From Allobosea robiniae (GTDB lineage Bacteria > Pseudomonadota > Alphaproteobacteria > Rhizobiales > Beijerinckiaceae), in the NCBI RefSeq assembly GCF_900102525.1, contig NZ_FNBZ01000005.1:186001-250000 (forward strand): a DNA stretch of 64,000 bases, in the 5' to 3' direction. A program made the position numbers and the translations under genes. The notes under the pieces were generated by a model that was not told the origin of the DNA, ran no database searches, and saw only the letters and a list, made by a program, of their open reading frames with translations. Below are positions 45,268-54,638 of the stretch, one piece after another (the stretch's first letter is position 1; every line of letters starts with the position of its first letter).

Positions 45268-46044
45268 ATGGCGATGCCCAAGTTCGATTTCCCGAAGACC
45301 GAAGCCGGCAAGCGCCCGGTCATGCTTTTGACCGGGGCGAGCCGCGGCATCGGCCATGCCACGGTGATGCAGTTCGCCATGGCGGGCTGGCGCATCCTGT
45401 CCTGCTCGCGCCAGGCCTTCTCCGACAAATGCCCCTGGCCGTCGGGCGCCGACGACCATGTCCAGATCGATCTCGGCGACCCCGAGGACACGATGCGCGG
45501 CATCGCCGAGATCAAGAAGCGCCTAGCGGCAGAGGGCGGCAAGCTCAACGCGCTGGTCAACAATGCCGGCATCTCGCCGAAGGGCCCGAAGGGCGAGCGG
45601 CTGGGCGCCGCCACGACCTCCTTCAACGACTGGCACAAGGTCTTCCAGGTCAATTTCTTCGCGCCGATCATGCTGGCGCGCGGCCTGCTCGACGAGCTCA
45701 CCGTGGCGAAGGGCGCGATCGTCAACGTCACCTCGATCGCCGGCTCGCGCGTGCACCCCTTCGCGGGCGCCGCCTATGCCACCTCCAAGGCGGCTCTCGC
45801 CAGCCTCACCCGCGAGATGGCGGCCGATTTCGGGCCGTTCGGCATCCGCGTGAACTCGATCTCGCCCGGCGAGATCGATACCGCCATCCTCTCGCCGGGT
45901 ACCGAGAAGATCGTCGCGACCCTGCCGATGAAGCGCCTGGGCAAGACCGACGAGGTCGCCAAGGCGATCTATTTCCTCTGTACCGACCAGTCGAGCTACG
46001 TCACCGGCTCGGAGCTTCACATCAATGGCGGGCAGCACGTCTGA
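45268..46044 (+). CDS. Short-chain dehydrogenase/reductase
   Basis: 258 residues. Cofactor motif TGASRGIGHA at about 19-28, NNAGISPKGP at about 94, catalytic Ser-Tyr-Lys in VTSIAGSRVHPFAGAAYATSK (Y near 168), and C-terminal ITG-like VTGSELHINGGQHV. It is in the pdxH operon and precedes a Nudix gene. The substrate is unknown. The ATG at 45268 is preferred over a longer frame overlapping pdxH. Confidence 0.87.
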   Translation: MAMPKFDFPKTEAGKRPVMLLTGASRGIGHATVMQFAMAGWRILSCSRQAFSDKCPWPSGADDHVQIDLGDPEDTMRGIAEIKKRLAAEGGKLNALVNNAGISPKGPKGERLGAATTSFNDWHKVFQVNFFAPIMLARGLLDELTVAKGAIVNVTSIAGSRVHPFAGAAYATSKAALASLTREMAADFGPFGIRVNSISPGEIDTAILSPGTEKIVATLPMKRLGKTDEVAKAIYFLCTDQSSYVTGSELHINGGQHV

Positions 46045-46060
46045 TGCGTGAGCCCGCGCC

Positions 46061-46543
46061 ATGATGGGAGATGGCGGCCAGGTCATCCGCTTCCCGACGC
46101 CCGGCCGGGCCGCGGCGCGGCCGGTTCTGGCAGCCTCCGTCGCGGTTTTCCGCGACGGCAAGGTTCTGCTGGCGACGCGCACCAAGCCGCCGGCCGACCG
46201 TCTCTGGTCGCTGCCGGGCGGCAAGGTCGAGGCCGGCGAGACGCTTGAAGAAGCGGCCCTGCGCGAGCTGGAGGAAGAGGTCGGCGTCGCCGCCCGCATC
46301 CTTGGCTTCAACCGCCATGTCGAGATCTTCGGCCGCGATGCAAAGGGCGCCGTGACGCATCATTTCGTCGTCGCCTCCTTCATCGGCGAGTGGCTCTCCG
46401 GCGAGCCGCGGACGGGGCCTGAGGCCGGCGCGGTGATGTGGGCCGACCCGCTCAAGCTCGGCGGGCTGGCGACGACGCGCGAGCTCGGCGACGTGCTGCG
46501 CCGCGCCCACCAGCTCTTCATCGCGGGTATCCCCGCACCATGA
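46061..46543 (+). CDS. Nudix hydrolase
   Basis: 160 residues. The Nudix box GGKVEAGETLEEAALRELEE (then EVGV) lies at about 53-76 and supplies the Mg-binding glutamates. LAASVAVFRDGKVLLATRT and LWSLPGGK precede it. It hydrolyses nucleoside-diphosphate-linked compounds; the specificity (NADH, ADP-ribose, 8-oxo-dGTP) is open. It overlaps the next gene by ATGA. Confidence 0.9.
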   Translation: MMGDGGQVIRFPTPGRAAARPVLAASVAVFRDGKVLLATRTKPPADRLWSLPGGKVEAGETLEEAALRELEEEVGVAARILGFNRHVEIFGRDAKGAVTHHFVVASFIGEWLSGEPRTGPEAGAVMWADPLKLGGLATTRELGDVLRRAHQLFIAGIPAP

Positions 46544-46983
46544 GAATCGGGCTTCGCCATTCGGCGCTTCTGGTTGCGCTCCTGCTGTTGCCGATGGCGG
46601 CCGCGGCGCAGCAACGGTCACAGCCGGCCGCGAAGCCGCCCGCAGCCAAGCCTGCCGAGCAGCCTGCCCCGGAACCGACCGCTCCGCCTTATGAGCCGCA
46701 GCTCCTGCAGCTCTCCGAGATCATGGGTTCCCTGGCTTATCTCCGGACGCTTTGCGGCGGCCGGGAGGCGCAGGACTGGCGCGCGCGGATGAGCGCGCTG
46801 ATCGAGGCCGAGGGCCGGACGCCGCAGCGCCGCGACCGGTTAACCTCAGCCTTCAATCGCGGCTTCAAGGCCTATTCCCTGACCCATCGCTCCTGTACCG
46901 AGGCAAGCCAGGAGGCTTCTTCCCGACTTGCAGCCGAAGGCGAGGTGCTGTCGCGCGCGCTCGCCGGGCGCTATGGCGGATAG
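46540..46983 (+). CDS. TIGR02301 family secreted protein
   Basis: 147 residues. A signal peptide (MRIGLRHSALLVALLLLPMAAAAQ) and a Pro/Ala-rich linker are followed by the conserved YEPQLLQLSEIMGSLAYLRTLC segment and two cysteines (LRTLCGG, HRSCTEA). This matches the alphaproteobacterial TIGR02301 pattern of unknown function. It is translationally coupled to the Nudix gene. Confidence 0.75.
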   Translation: MRIGLRHSALLVALLLLPMAAAAQQRSQPAAKPPAAKPAEQPAPEPTAPPYEPQLLQLSEIMGSLAYLRTLCGGREAQDWRARMSALIEAEGRTPQRRDRLTSAFNRGFKAYSLTHRSCTEASQEASSRLAAEGEVLSRALAGRYGG

Positions 46984-46998
46984 GCAACAGCTGTTGCC
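46983..46998. repeat. Perfect 16-base palindrome
   Basis: GGCAACAGCTGTTGCC begins at the last base of the TIGR02301 stop codon. It could be an mRNA 3' hairpin or an operator for the gene at 47167. Nothing else is recognised in the 183-bp gap. Confidence 0.4.
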
Positions 46999-47166
46999 GG
47001 AATGCGCACTTCCACCGGATTCTTCCGGTCGCGTTAACCTTTCTTAAAGGCCATGGTAGCGTGCCGCTCTGGCACGGCTTATGTCTTGGGCATCGCCCAA
47101 CCGTCGCGATCCGGGGCAAAACCGCCGCGATTCGCGCCAGACAGAAGGCTGAAGAGTCCCGTTTCG

Positions 47167-47436
47167 ATGCCGATCCAGCCAGACGACACGATGCTCGACC
47201 CGAATCTCGCCGAGGACCATGGCGACGTCCGCCGCGTTGCCTATGGCTATGTCGAGGACGCGTTCAACGAGGCGCAGCAGGACGGGCTCGATCCCGACGC
47301 CATGGCCCATGCCGCGCTGTTCGCGGCGCTTCGCACGCTGGTCGAGACCTATGGCGAGGACGCGACCGCCACTTTCGCCGAGACGCTGGCCGACAAGGTC
47401 CGCTGCGGCGCCTTCACCTGCGGCACGCGGCACTGA
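47167..47436 (+). CDS. Conserved-looking hypothetical protein
   Basis: 89 residues, MPIQPDDTMLDPNLAEDHGD through a helical core VRRVAYGYVEDAFNEAQQDG and AALFAALRTLVETYGEDAT to KVRCGAFTCGTRH. It is acidic, all-helical and soluble with two C-terminal cysteines (RCGAFTC) that could bind metal. The family is not identified. Starts at 47167 or 47191 are both possible. It converges with the Gfo/Idh gene. Confidence 0.55.
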   Translation: MPIQPDDTMLDPNLAEDHGDVRRVAYGYVEDAFNEAQQDGLDPDAMAHAALFAALRTLVETYGEDATATFAETLADKVRCGAFTCGTRH

Positions 47437-47445
47437 ACAAACCGG

Positions 47446-48492
47446 TCAGGCCGCCCCCGCCGGCCCGGCCCTTACCGCCTCGATGATCCGCAGCACGGCC
47501 GCGCTTTCGCCGAGCAGCATCTGCGCGCTGGCGCTCTTCCCCGCACGCACTGCCGCCATCACGGCTTGCGCCTGGAACTGAAGGCCATTGCCGGGAAAGG
47601 CGAAGCTTTCGCTGAGCCGCCCTGACTGAGGCAAGCGGTCGAGCAGACGCGCCAGCCTACCAGGTCCGCGATCGTAAGCCGCGACTGCCTTGTCGGCATC
47701 GACATACCACGACAGCCGCTGCACCTTCAGGAATGGCGCCTCGAGGATGAGCCCGCCAGCCTCGCCCTCGATCAGGAGCCGGTTCGCTCCGTTCCGGTCG
47801 AAACCGCAGGAGAGTTCCGCGACCGCCGTTGGATAGTCCAGCCGGAAGCTGCTGCGCCGGTCGACGCCGGTGCCGGCGGCGAGCCAGCTTCCCCTCACGG
47901 CCTGTGGCTCGCCGAGCAGATGCAGGGCCAGCGACAGCGGATAGACGCCGAGATCGAAGGCAGCTCCACCCCCGAGAGCCGGATCGTAGAAGCGGCTGCC
48001 CGGTTCCTCGGGATGGAGATAGGAGAGATCGGCCCGGATGCGCCGGATTGCACCGATACGGCCTGCGGAGATCTGCTCTCGCGCCCGGCGCGCCGCCGGC
48101 AGGAAACGGCTCCACAGGGCTTCCATCGCGAAGACACCGCGCTCGCCCGCCGCCTGCGCGATCGCCTCGACATCGGCGCTGGCGAGCGCGATCGGCTTCT
48201 CGATCAGCACCGGCTTGCCGGCCGCGATGGCCTTCAGCGCCTGCGCGGCGTGGAGATGGTTCGGTGTCGCGATATAGACCGCCTCGATCGCGGGATCGGC
48301 GAGAAAAGCGGCTTCGTCGTCATAAGCCTTCGCCCCGTCGAAGCGCGCGACAAAGCTCTGCGCCTTCTCAAGGGAGCGCGAATGAGCAGCAACGATGCGC
48401 GCCTGCAGCGGCAGGTCGAGATCGGCGGCGAAGAGCCCGGCGATGGCACCGGTGCCCATGATCCCCCAGCCGAATGGCTTGTCCTGCGCCAA
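47446..48492 (-). CDS. Gfo/Idh/MocA family NAD(P)-dependent oxidoreductase
   Basis: 348 residues. The N-terminal Rossmann domain has GIMGTGAIAGLFAADL (about 9-24) and AVYIATPNHLHAAQALKAIA (about 72-91), then the family EKPIAL motif near 100 with the catalytic lysine. The C-terminal alpha/beta domain carries DLGVYPLSLALHLLG near 178. Members oxidise or reduce sugars, inositols and dihydrodiols. The substrate is unknown. Confidence 0.88.
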   Translation of the reverse strand: MAQDKPFGWGIMGTGAIAGLFAADLDLPLQARIVAAHSRSLEKAQSFVARFDGAKAYDDEAAFLADPAIEAVYIATPNHLHAAQALKAIAAGKPVLIEKPIALASADVEAIAQAAGERGVFAMEALWSRFLPAARRAREQISAGRIGAIRRIRADLSYLHPEEPGSRFYDPALGGGAAFDLGVYPLSLALHLLGEPQAVRGSWLAAGTGVDRRSSFRLDYPTAVAELSCGFDRNGANRLLIEGEAGGLILEAPFLKVQRLSWYVDADKAVAAYDRGPGRLARLLDRLPQSGRLSESFAFPGNGLQFQAQAVMAAVRAGKSASAQMLLGESAAVLRIIEAVRAGPAGAA

Positions 48493-48548
48493 GCGCCCCT
48501 CCCTCGCTGGCGACGAGCGATAGCGGAGGGGCGTTAAGGGCCGGTTCC

Positions 48549-50144
48549 TCAGACGGCGAGCGCGAAGCCGTCCTTGCGATGATCGGAGGCACCGAACATC
48601 ACGCCGCGCTTGTGATCGACCCAGATCGCCTGGCAGCCGCCGAGCGGCTCCTCGGACCAGACCACGTCATGGCCGCGCGCCTTGAGATCGGCGGCGACGC
48701 TCGCGGGAATGGTCGTCTCCAGCGAGAGCTTGCCGTCATAGGCGAAGCTGCGCGGCGCATCCGAGGCCTGCTGCGGGTCGAAACCGCGGTCGAGGATGCC
48801 GGAGAGGAAATGGGCATGGCCGGTCGACTGGTACTGGCCGCCCATCACACCGAACGGCATGATCGGCTTGCCGTCCTTGGCCAGCATGCCCGGAATGATC
48901 GTGTGGAACGGGCGCTTGCGCGGGGCGATGGCGTTGGGATGGCCCTCGATCAGGCGGAAGCCCGAGCCGCGGTTCTGCAGCATCACGCCGGCCTTCGACG
49001 CATAGATGCCACTGCCGAAGGCGGAGAACAGCGAGTTGATGAAGGACACCATGTTGCCCTGGCCATCGACGACGCAGAGATAGATCGTGTCCTTGTGCAG
49101 CGGCATGTCGAAGGCTTCGGGCTTCGCCGCCTTCTCCAGGCTGATCTCCTTGCGGATGCGGCCGACGAACGGGTCCGACAGGAAGGCGTCCGTGTCGAAG
49201 GGGCTGACAGCCGGGTCGGCGACCAGCGCGTCACGCTGGCGATAGGCGGCCTTGCTGGCTTCGGCGAGGAGATGGATCCGGTCGGCCTCGCTGAGCTTCT
49301 CGTCCTTCATGTCGAAGCCTTCAAGGATGCGCGCGATCAGGAGCGCGGCGATGCCCTGGCCGTTCGGCGGGCATTCCCAGAGGCGGTGGCCGCGATAATC
49401 GGCGCCGATCGGATCGACATAATCCGGCTTCGAGGCGGCGAAGTCATCAAGCCCGATCAGGCTGCCGGCGGCACGGAGTACGCCGACCATATCCTCGGCG
49501 AGTTCGCCCTCGTAGAAGGCCGAGCGGCCCTCGCGGGCGATGCGGCGCAGCATATTGCCGAGCGCCGGATGGACCATCTTGTCGCCGACGGCCGGGGGAT
49601 TGCCGCCCGGCAGGTAGACGGCGTTGCCGAGGCCGTGCTTCTCGATGCGGCCACGGGCCTTGGCCCAGTCGAGCGCGACGCGCGGCGTCACCACGAAGCC
49701 CTCCTCGGCGGCGCGGATCGCGGCTGAGAAGATTTCCTCCAGGCTCTTGCTGCCATGGTCGGCGACGAGGCGGCACCAGGCGTCGATGGCGCCGGGCACC
49801 GTGACGGCGTGGGGCGAATCCGCCGCGATCGAGGTCATGCCCTGACCGAGAAACCAGCCGAGCTCAGCCTTGGCGGCCGAACGGCCCGAGCCGTTGATCG
49901 CAACCATCTTGCCATTGGCCGGCGCGTAGATCGCGAAGCAGTCGCCGCCGATGCCGGTCATATGCGGGTCGACCACTGCCTGGACGGCCACCGCCGCGAT
50001 GGCGGCATCGATGGCGTTGCCGCCGGCGCGCAGGATATCGACAGCGGCCAGCGTCGAGGCCGGATGCGAGGTCGCCGCCATGCCGCGGTCGCCGACCGCA
50101 ACCGGGCGGCCCGGCACCATGAAATCGCGATTGCCCCAGCTCAT
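48549..50144 (-). CDS. Gamma-glutamyltransferase family protein
   Basis: 531 residues. An Ntn-hydrolase that is expected to self-cleave before the nucleophile threonine, here in HKDTIYLCVVDGQGNMVSFI near residue 350. N-terminal signatures are MAATSHPASTLAAVDILRAG and NAIDAAIAAVAVQAVVDPHM (about 22-60) with TGIGGDCF. GGQYQSTGHAHFLSG is near 450. It has no signal peptide, and starting at ATG 50144 matches the FMVPGRPVAVGDRG N-terminus of the cytosolic YwrD-like subgroup. It may be a glutathione or cephalosporin/glutaryl hydrolase. Confidence 0.88.
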   Translation of the reverse strand: MSWGNRDFMVPGRPVAVGDRGMAATSHPASTLAAVDILRAGGNAIDAAIAAVAVQAVVDPHMTGIGGDCFAIYAPANGKMVAINGSGRSAAKAELGWFLGQGMTSIAADSPHAVTVPGAIDAWCRLVADHGSKSLEEIFSAAIRAAEEGFVVTPRVALDWAKARGRIEKHGLGNAVYLPGGNPPAVGDKMVHPALGNMLRRIAREGRSAFYEGELAEDMVGVLRAAGSLIGLDDFAASKPDYVDPIGADYRGHRLWECPPNGQGIAALLIARILEGFDMKDEKLSEADRIHLLAEASKAAYRQRDALVADPAVSPFDTDAFLSDPFVGRIRKEISLEKAAKPEAFDMPLHKDTIYLCVVDGQGNMVSFINSLFSAFGSGIYASKAGVMLQNRGSGFRLIEGHPNAIAPRKRPFHTIIPGMLAKDGKPIMPFGVMGGQYQSTGHAHFLSGILDRGFDPQQASDAPRSFAYDGKLSLETTIPASVAADLKARGHDVVWSEEPLGGCQAIWVDHKRGVMFGASDHRKDGFALAV

Positions 50145-50334
50145 GCTCGTCTCCACCTCTGCGGCGCCGTCGCTGCGCGGCGCCTTGTTTCCCCCAACGC
50201 TTTCGCGCGCCGGCCGGGGGCTTGGCAATCCCGCCTCGCGCATGGCCGACGCCACCTGCCCCTCGCCGCACGCAACTGTCGCGATTGACATCCCGGCGCG
50301 GAGGGCTATCGCGACCGGGAAGGACGGGCCGGCC

Positions 50335-51861
50335 ATGCAAGACTACATCCGCAAGATCATCGGGGCGCGCGTCTATGACGTCGCGATCGAAAGCCCGCTC
50401 GACCCGCTGCCGCGATTGTCCGCCCGCATCGGCGGCAGCGCCCTGCTGAAGCGCGAGGACCTGCAGCCCGTCTTCTCGTTCAAGCTACGCGGCGCCTACA
50501 ACAAGATCGCCGGGCTTTCCGCCATCGAGGCCGAGCGCGGCGTGATCTGCGCCTCGGCCGGCAACCATGCGCAGGGCGTGGCGCTGGCGGCGAAGAAGCT
50601 CGGCATCAAGGCGACCATCGTGATGCCGCGCACCACGCCCGACATCAAGGTTCAGGCGGTGCGCAGCCTCGGCGGGCGCGTCGTGCTGCATGGCGAGAAT
50701 TTCGACGAAGCCTATGGCCATGCCCGCAAGCTCGAAGCCGAGAAGGGGCTGACCTTCGTCCATCCCTATGACGATCCGGACGTCATTGCCGGCCAGGGCA
50801 CGGTCGGCATGGAGATCCTGCGCCAGCATTCCGAGCCGATCGAGGCGATCTTCGTGCCGATCGGCGGCGGCGGACTCGCGGCCGGCGTCGCAGTCTACGC
50901 CAAGTTCCTGCGGCCCGAGATCAAGGTGATCGGCGTCGAACCGGAGGATGCCGCTTCGATGGCCGGTGCTATCGCTGCCGGGGAACGCGTCGTGCTCGAT
51001 CAGGTCGGGCTCTTCGCTGACGGCGTCGCGGTGCGGCAGGCGGGCGAGGAGACGTTCAGGCTCTGCCGCGAATTGCTCGACGAGGTCGTCACCGTCTCGA
51101 CCGACGAGATCTGCGCGGCGGTAAAGGACATCTTCGAGGATACCCGCGCCATCGCCGAACCGTCCGGTGCCGTCAGCCTCGCGGGCTTGAAGGCCTATGC
51201 GGCGCGCGAGGCCAAGCGCAGCGGCGCGCTGATCGCGATCAACAGCGGCGCGAACATGAATTTCGACCGCCTGCGCCATATCGCCGAGCGGGCCGAGATC
51301 GGCGAGCATCGCGAGGCGCTGCTGGCTGTGACAATCCCGGAAAAACCCGGTGCCTACCGCGCCTTCATCGAACTGCTCGGCCGGCGCGCCATCACCGAGT
51401 TCAACTATCGCTATTCCGATCCGACGGCCGCGCGCATCTTCGTCGGCGTGCAGCTTTCCGAGGGCGATGCCGAGAAGCACCAGATCATCGCGATGCTGAC
51501 CGAGCGCGGCTATCCCGTGCTCGACATGAGCGACAACGAGCTGGCCAAGCTGCATATCCGCTACATGGTCGGCGGCAAGGCGCCGGGGCTCGGCGACGAA
51601 TTGATCTTCCGCTTCCAGTTCCCGGAGCGGCCGGGCGCGCTGCTGAAATTCCTCAACAGCCTTTCGGCCGATTGGAACATCTCGCTCTTCCATTACCGCA
51701 ACCACGGCGCCGATTACGGCCGCATCCTCGCGGGCATCCAGATCCCGCCGGCCCAGCGCGGGCAGCTCGCAAAGCGGCTCGATGCGCTCGGCTATCCCTA
51801 TTGGAGCGAGAGCGACAACCCGGCCTATCTGTCGTTCCTGGCGGAGATGCCGGCGCCGTGA
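50335..51861 (+). CDS. ilvA: Threonine ammonia-lyase, biosynthetic
   Basis: 508 residues, the length of E. coli-type IlvA. It deaminates threonine to 2-oxobutanoate in isoleucine synthesis. The PLP lysine is K50 in PVFSFKLRGAYNK; the phosphate loop is GGGGLAAG near 178. Two C-terminal ACT-like regulatory domains (about 325-410 and 415-505) are recognisable in LLAVTIPEKPGAYRAFIELL and FRFQFPERPGALLKFLNSL, implying allosteric control by isoleucine. The ATG at 50335 fits the conserved start. A LysR gene follows after 22 bases. Confidence 0.93.
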   Translation: MQDYIRKIIGARVYDVAIESPLDPLPRLSARIGGSALLKREDLQPVFSFKLRGAYNKIAGLSAIEAERGVICASAGNHAQGVALAAKKLGIKATIVMPRTTPDIKVQAVRSLGGRVVLHGENFDEAYGHARKLEAEKGLTFVHPYDDPDVIAGQGTVGMEILRQHSEPIEAIFVPIGGGGLAAGVAVYAKFLRPEIKVIGVEPEDAASMAGAIAAGERVVLDQVGLFADGVAVRQAGEETFRLCRELLDEVVTVSTDEICAAVKDIFEDTRAIAEPSGAVSLAGLKAYAAREAKRSGALIAINSGANMNFDRLRHIAERAEIGEHREALLAVTIPEKPGAYRAFIELLGRRAITEFNYRYSDPTAARIFVGVQLSEGDAEKHQIIAMLTERGYPVLDMSDNELAKLHIRYMVGGKAPGLGDELIFRFQFPERPGALLKFLNSLSADWNISLFHYRNHGADYGRILAGIQIPPAQRGQLAKRLDALGYPYWSESDNPAYLSFLAEMPAP

Positions 51862-51883
51862 ATAATCGGCTTAAGGTGGAAGC

Positions 51884-52762
51884 ATGACGCTCGAACAGCT
51901 GCGCATCTTCGTCGCCGTCGCCGAACGCGAGCACCTGACGCAAGGCGCGCGGGCCCTCAACCTCACGCAATCGGCGGTGAGTTCCGCGATCACGACGCTG
52001 GAGGGGCGCTATGCGACCAAGCTGTTCGACCGGATCGGCCGGCGTATCGCCCTGACCGAAGCCGGCAAGCTCTTCCTGATCGAGGCCCGCGCCGTGCTGG
52101 CGCGAGCGACAGCTGCCGAAGCCGTACTCTCCGATCTCTCGGGGCTGGCGCGCGGCTCGCTTGCACTGGTGGCGAGCCAGACCGTGGCGAATTACTGGCT
52201 GCCGCCGGTGATCCAGCGCTTTCGCCGGGAGCATCCCGGCATCGCCGTCTCGCTCGCGATCGGCAATACCGAAACCGTGAGCGCCACCATCCGTGACGGC
52301 GTCGCCGATCTCGGCTTCATCGAAGGCGAGATCGACGACCCGGCCCTCTCCATGACCGAGGTCGACGAAGACGAACTCGTTATCGTCGTGCCGGCTGGCC
52401 ACCCCTGGGCGAAGAGCACCCCATCAGCCGAGGAGCTCTCGCGAGGCGGCTGGGTCCTTCGCGAAGCGGGCTCGGGAACACGGGCGATGTTCGAGGCGGC
52501 GCTGCCGGGACTCGGCCTCGCGGCAGACGACCTCAGCGTGGCGCTGGAACTGCCGTCCAACGAGGCGATCTGCGCCGCGGTTGCGGCCGGCGCGGGCGCG
52601 ACCGCGATCTCGCGGCTCGTCGCCGCCAACGCCATCGCCGCCGGACGCCTCGCCACCGTGGCGCTGCCGCTGCCGAAGCGCCGCTTCCTCGCGTTGCGCC
52701 ACAAGGAACGCTACCTCGCCAAGGCGGCGGCGGCGTTCCTCGCGCTTAGTCAGGCTGGCTGA
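51884..52762 (+). CDS. LysR family transcriptional regulator
   Basis: 292 residues. Helix-turn-helix at about 1-60 (LEQLRIFVAVAEREHLTQGA, then LNLTQSAVSSAITTLEGRY), then the type 2 periplasmic-binding-like effector domain (SLALVASQTVANYWLPPVIQ, then VADLGFIEGEID). It resembles CysB/CbbR-like regulators of the one-effector type. It lies behind ilvA in the same direction and converges on ornithine cyclodeaminase; the target is unknown. Confidence 0.87.
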   Translation: MTLEQLRIFVAVAEREHLTQGARALNLTQSAVSSAITTLEGRYATKLFDRIGRRIALTEAGKLFLIEARAVLARATAAEAVLSDLSGLARGSLALVASQTVANYWLPPVIQRFRREHPGIAVSLAIGNTETVSATIRDGVADLGFIEGEIDDPALSMTEVDEDELVIVVPAGHPWAKSTPSAEELSRGGWVLREAGSGTRAMFEAALPGLGLAADDLSVALELPSNEAICAAVAAGAGATAISRLVAANAIAAGRLATVALPLPKRRFLALRHKERYLAKAAAAFLALSQAG

Positions 52763-52765
52763 GCC

Positions 52766-53824
52766 TCAGGCCGCCGCAGCCGAGCCCGGTGCGGCGCGCA
52801 TCAGCATGCCGAAGAGATCGCGGGAATCATCGGGATCGGCGATCAGGTCGAGATCGACATAAGTGCCGGCCTCGCGGATGCGCTCGTAGACATAACGCAG
52901 TGCCGAAAAGTCCTCGATCGCGAAGCCGACCGAGTCGAACATCGTGATCTGTCGTGCATCGGTTCGGCCCTGAACCGCTCCCGTGATGACCTTCCAGAGC
53001 TCCTCGACCGGGTGATCGGCGTCGAGCTGCTGGGTATCGCCCTCGATGCGGGTCTGCGGCGGATATTCGACGAAGATCGAGGAGCGCAGCAGCACGTCGC
53101 GGTGAATCTCGGTCTTGCCGGGGCAGTCGCCGCCGACCGCGTTGATATGGATGCCAGCGCCGACCATGTTGTCGGTCAGGATCGTCGCGTACTGCTTGTC
53201 GGCCGTGACGGTGGTGACGATCTCGGCGCCCTCGACCGCTTCCATCGCGGTGGCGCAGCGCGTGATCCTGAAGCCGTGGCGGGCGAGGTTGCGGGCGCAT
53301 TTCTCGGTCGCCGCCGGATCAACGTCGTAGAGTCGCAGGTTCTCGATGCCGAGGATCGCGCGGAAAGCGAAGGCCTGGAATTCGGACTGGGCGCCGTTGC
53401 CGATGATGGCCATGGTCGCGGCATTCTTCGGCGCGAGATGCTTCGCAGCCACCGCCGACATCGCCGCCGTGCGCAGCGCGGTCAGGAAGGTCATCTCGGA
53501 GAGCAGCACGGGGTAGCCGGTCGCGACATCCGAGAGCAGGCCGAAGGCGGTGACGGTCTGGAGGCCCGCCTTCATGTTCTTGGGGTGGCCGTTCACGTAT
53601 TTGAAGCCGTAGAGCTTGCCGTCGCTGGTCGGCATTAGTTCGATCACGCCTTCGAGGCTGTGCGAGGCGACGCGCGGTGTCTTGTCGAAGATCTCCCAGC
53701 GCCGGAAATCATCCTCGATATAGCCGGCGATCTCGGACAGCATCCGCTCGATACCAATCGCATGGACCAGCTTCATCATGTGGTCGACGCTGACGAAAGG
53801 CACGACGTTGAGCTGCTGAATCAT
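52766..53824 (-). CDS. Ornithine cyclodeaminase/mu-crystallin family protein
   Basis: 352 residues. The NAD-binding fold shows MAIIGNGAQSEFQAFAF (about 138-154) and the family's DHMMKL start, LMPTSDGKLYGFKYVNGHPK with the catalytic lysine near 75, and NAVGGDCPGKTEIH near 228. It converts ornithine to proline with ammonia release. It is divergent from an Lrp gene, a typical amino-acid-responsive regulator pair. Confidence 0.9.
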   Translation of the reverse strand: MIQQLNVVPFVSVDHMMKLVHAIGIERMLSEIAGYIEDDFRRWEIFDKTPRVASHSLEGVIELMPTSDGKLYGFKYVNGHPKNMKAGLQTVTAFGLLSDVATGYPVLLSEMTFLTALRTAAMSAVAAKHLAPKNAATMAIIGNGAQSEFQAFAFRAILGIENLRLYDVDPAATEKCARNLARHGFRITRCATAMEAVEGAEIVTTVTADKQYATILTDNMVGAGIHINAVGGDCPGKTEIHRDVLLRSSIFVEYPPQTRIEGDTQQLDADHPVEELWKVITGAVQGRTDARQITMFDSVGFAIEDFSALRYVYERIREAGTYVDLDLIADPDDSRDLFGMLMRAAPGSAAAA

Positions 53825-53924
53825 GGGTCCCCGCGCTGTTCTCGTTGAAGGAGCGATTGTCCCTGTTTTTGGCGGCAGGCGATAGAAACCAAAACGACCA
53901 GATCGGCGCCAAGATTGATCGATA

Positions 53925-53937
53925 TGACAAAGTCATC
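53925..53937. promoter_or_regulatory. Dyad between ornithine cyclodeaminase and the divergent Lrp gene
   Basis: ATGAC-AAA-GTCAT lies 16 bases before the Lrp ATG. It is a perfect short dyad in the shared promoter region and a candidate Lrp site. Confidence 0.35.
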
Positions 53938-53952
53938 TATCCATTTCGAGCA

Positions 53953-54390
53953 ATGGACGATCTCGACCGCAAGCTCATCACCCTGCTGCGCCATGACGGA
54001 CGGCGCAGCATCTCGGACCTCGCCGCCGATCTCGGCCTGACGCGGGCGACGGTGCGGGCCCGGCTGGAGAAGCTGGAGCAATCCGGCGAGATCATCGGCT
54101 TCACCGTGATCCTCCGCTCGGACGCCATCGACTTACCCGTACGCGGCATCACGATGATCGAGATCGCCGGGCAGGCGGCGGATTCGGTGATCGATGCGCT
54201 CTCCGGCTTCACCGAGGTCTCCAGCATCCACACCACCAACGGCAACTGGGACCTCGTGGTCGAGCTCGGCACCTCCGACCTGATCGCCTTCGACCAAGTG
54301 CTCAGGCATATCCGCATGATCCCCGGCGTGACCAACAGCGAGACCAGCCTACTGCTGGCGACGCCGCGCAGCGTCAAGGCGCGGCTCTAG
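53953..54390 (+). CDS. Lrp/AsnC family transcriptional regulator
   Basis: 145 residues. Winged HTH at about 1-55 (MDDLDRKLITLLRHDGRRSI, then LAADLGLTRATVRARLEKLE) and an AsnC ligand-binding RAM domain at about 65-140. The ATG at 53953 gives the standard AsnC start. It probably controls the divergent ornithine cyclodeaminase in response to an amino acid. The following 248-bp gap to the ALDH gene contains no gene I can support. Confidence 0.88.
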   Translation: MDDLDRKLITLLRHDGRRSISDLAADLGLTRATVRARLEKLEQSGEIIGFTVILRSDAIDLPVRGITMIEIAGQAADSVIDALSGFTEVSSIHTTNGNWDLVVELGTSDLIAFDQVLRHIRMIPGVTNSETSLLLATPRSVKARL

Positions 54391-54638
54391 CCCCCACAAG
54401 AAGCGCCACTGCATGGCCGCCATCCGCAAACGCGACGCGGCGCCCCGTGACAGGCGCGCATCCGCCCCCTAACGTTATGCCTCGTCAGATACAGCGTTGG
54501 TGGCGGCCGGCGATGCATGATCGCGCAGGGCCGCCCGTTCGCGTCGGACACCACAGTTCCCGCTCGGGGCATGGATGATCGGCCGTTTCCCGGCAGGCTG
54601 TCCGCGTCTTGAGCCAAGACCAAGGCAGGAGACCAGAC

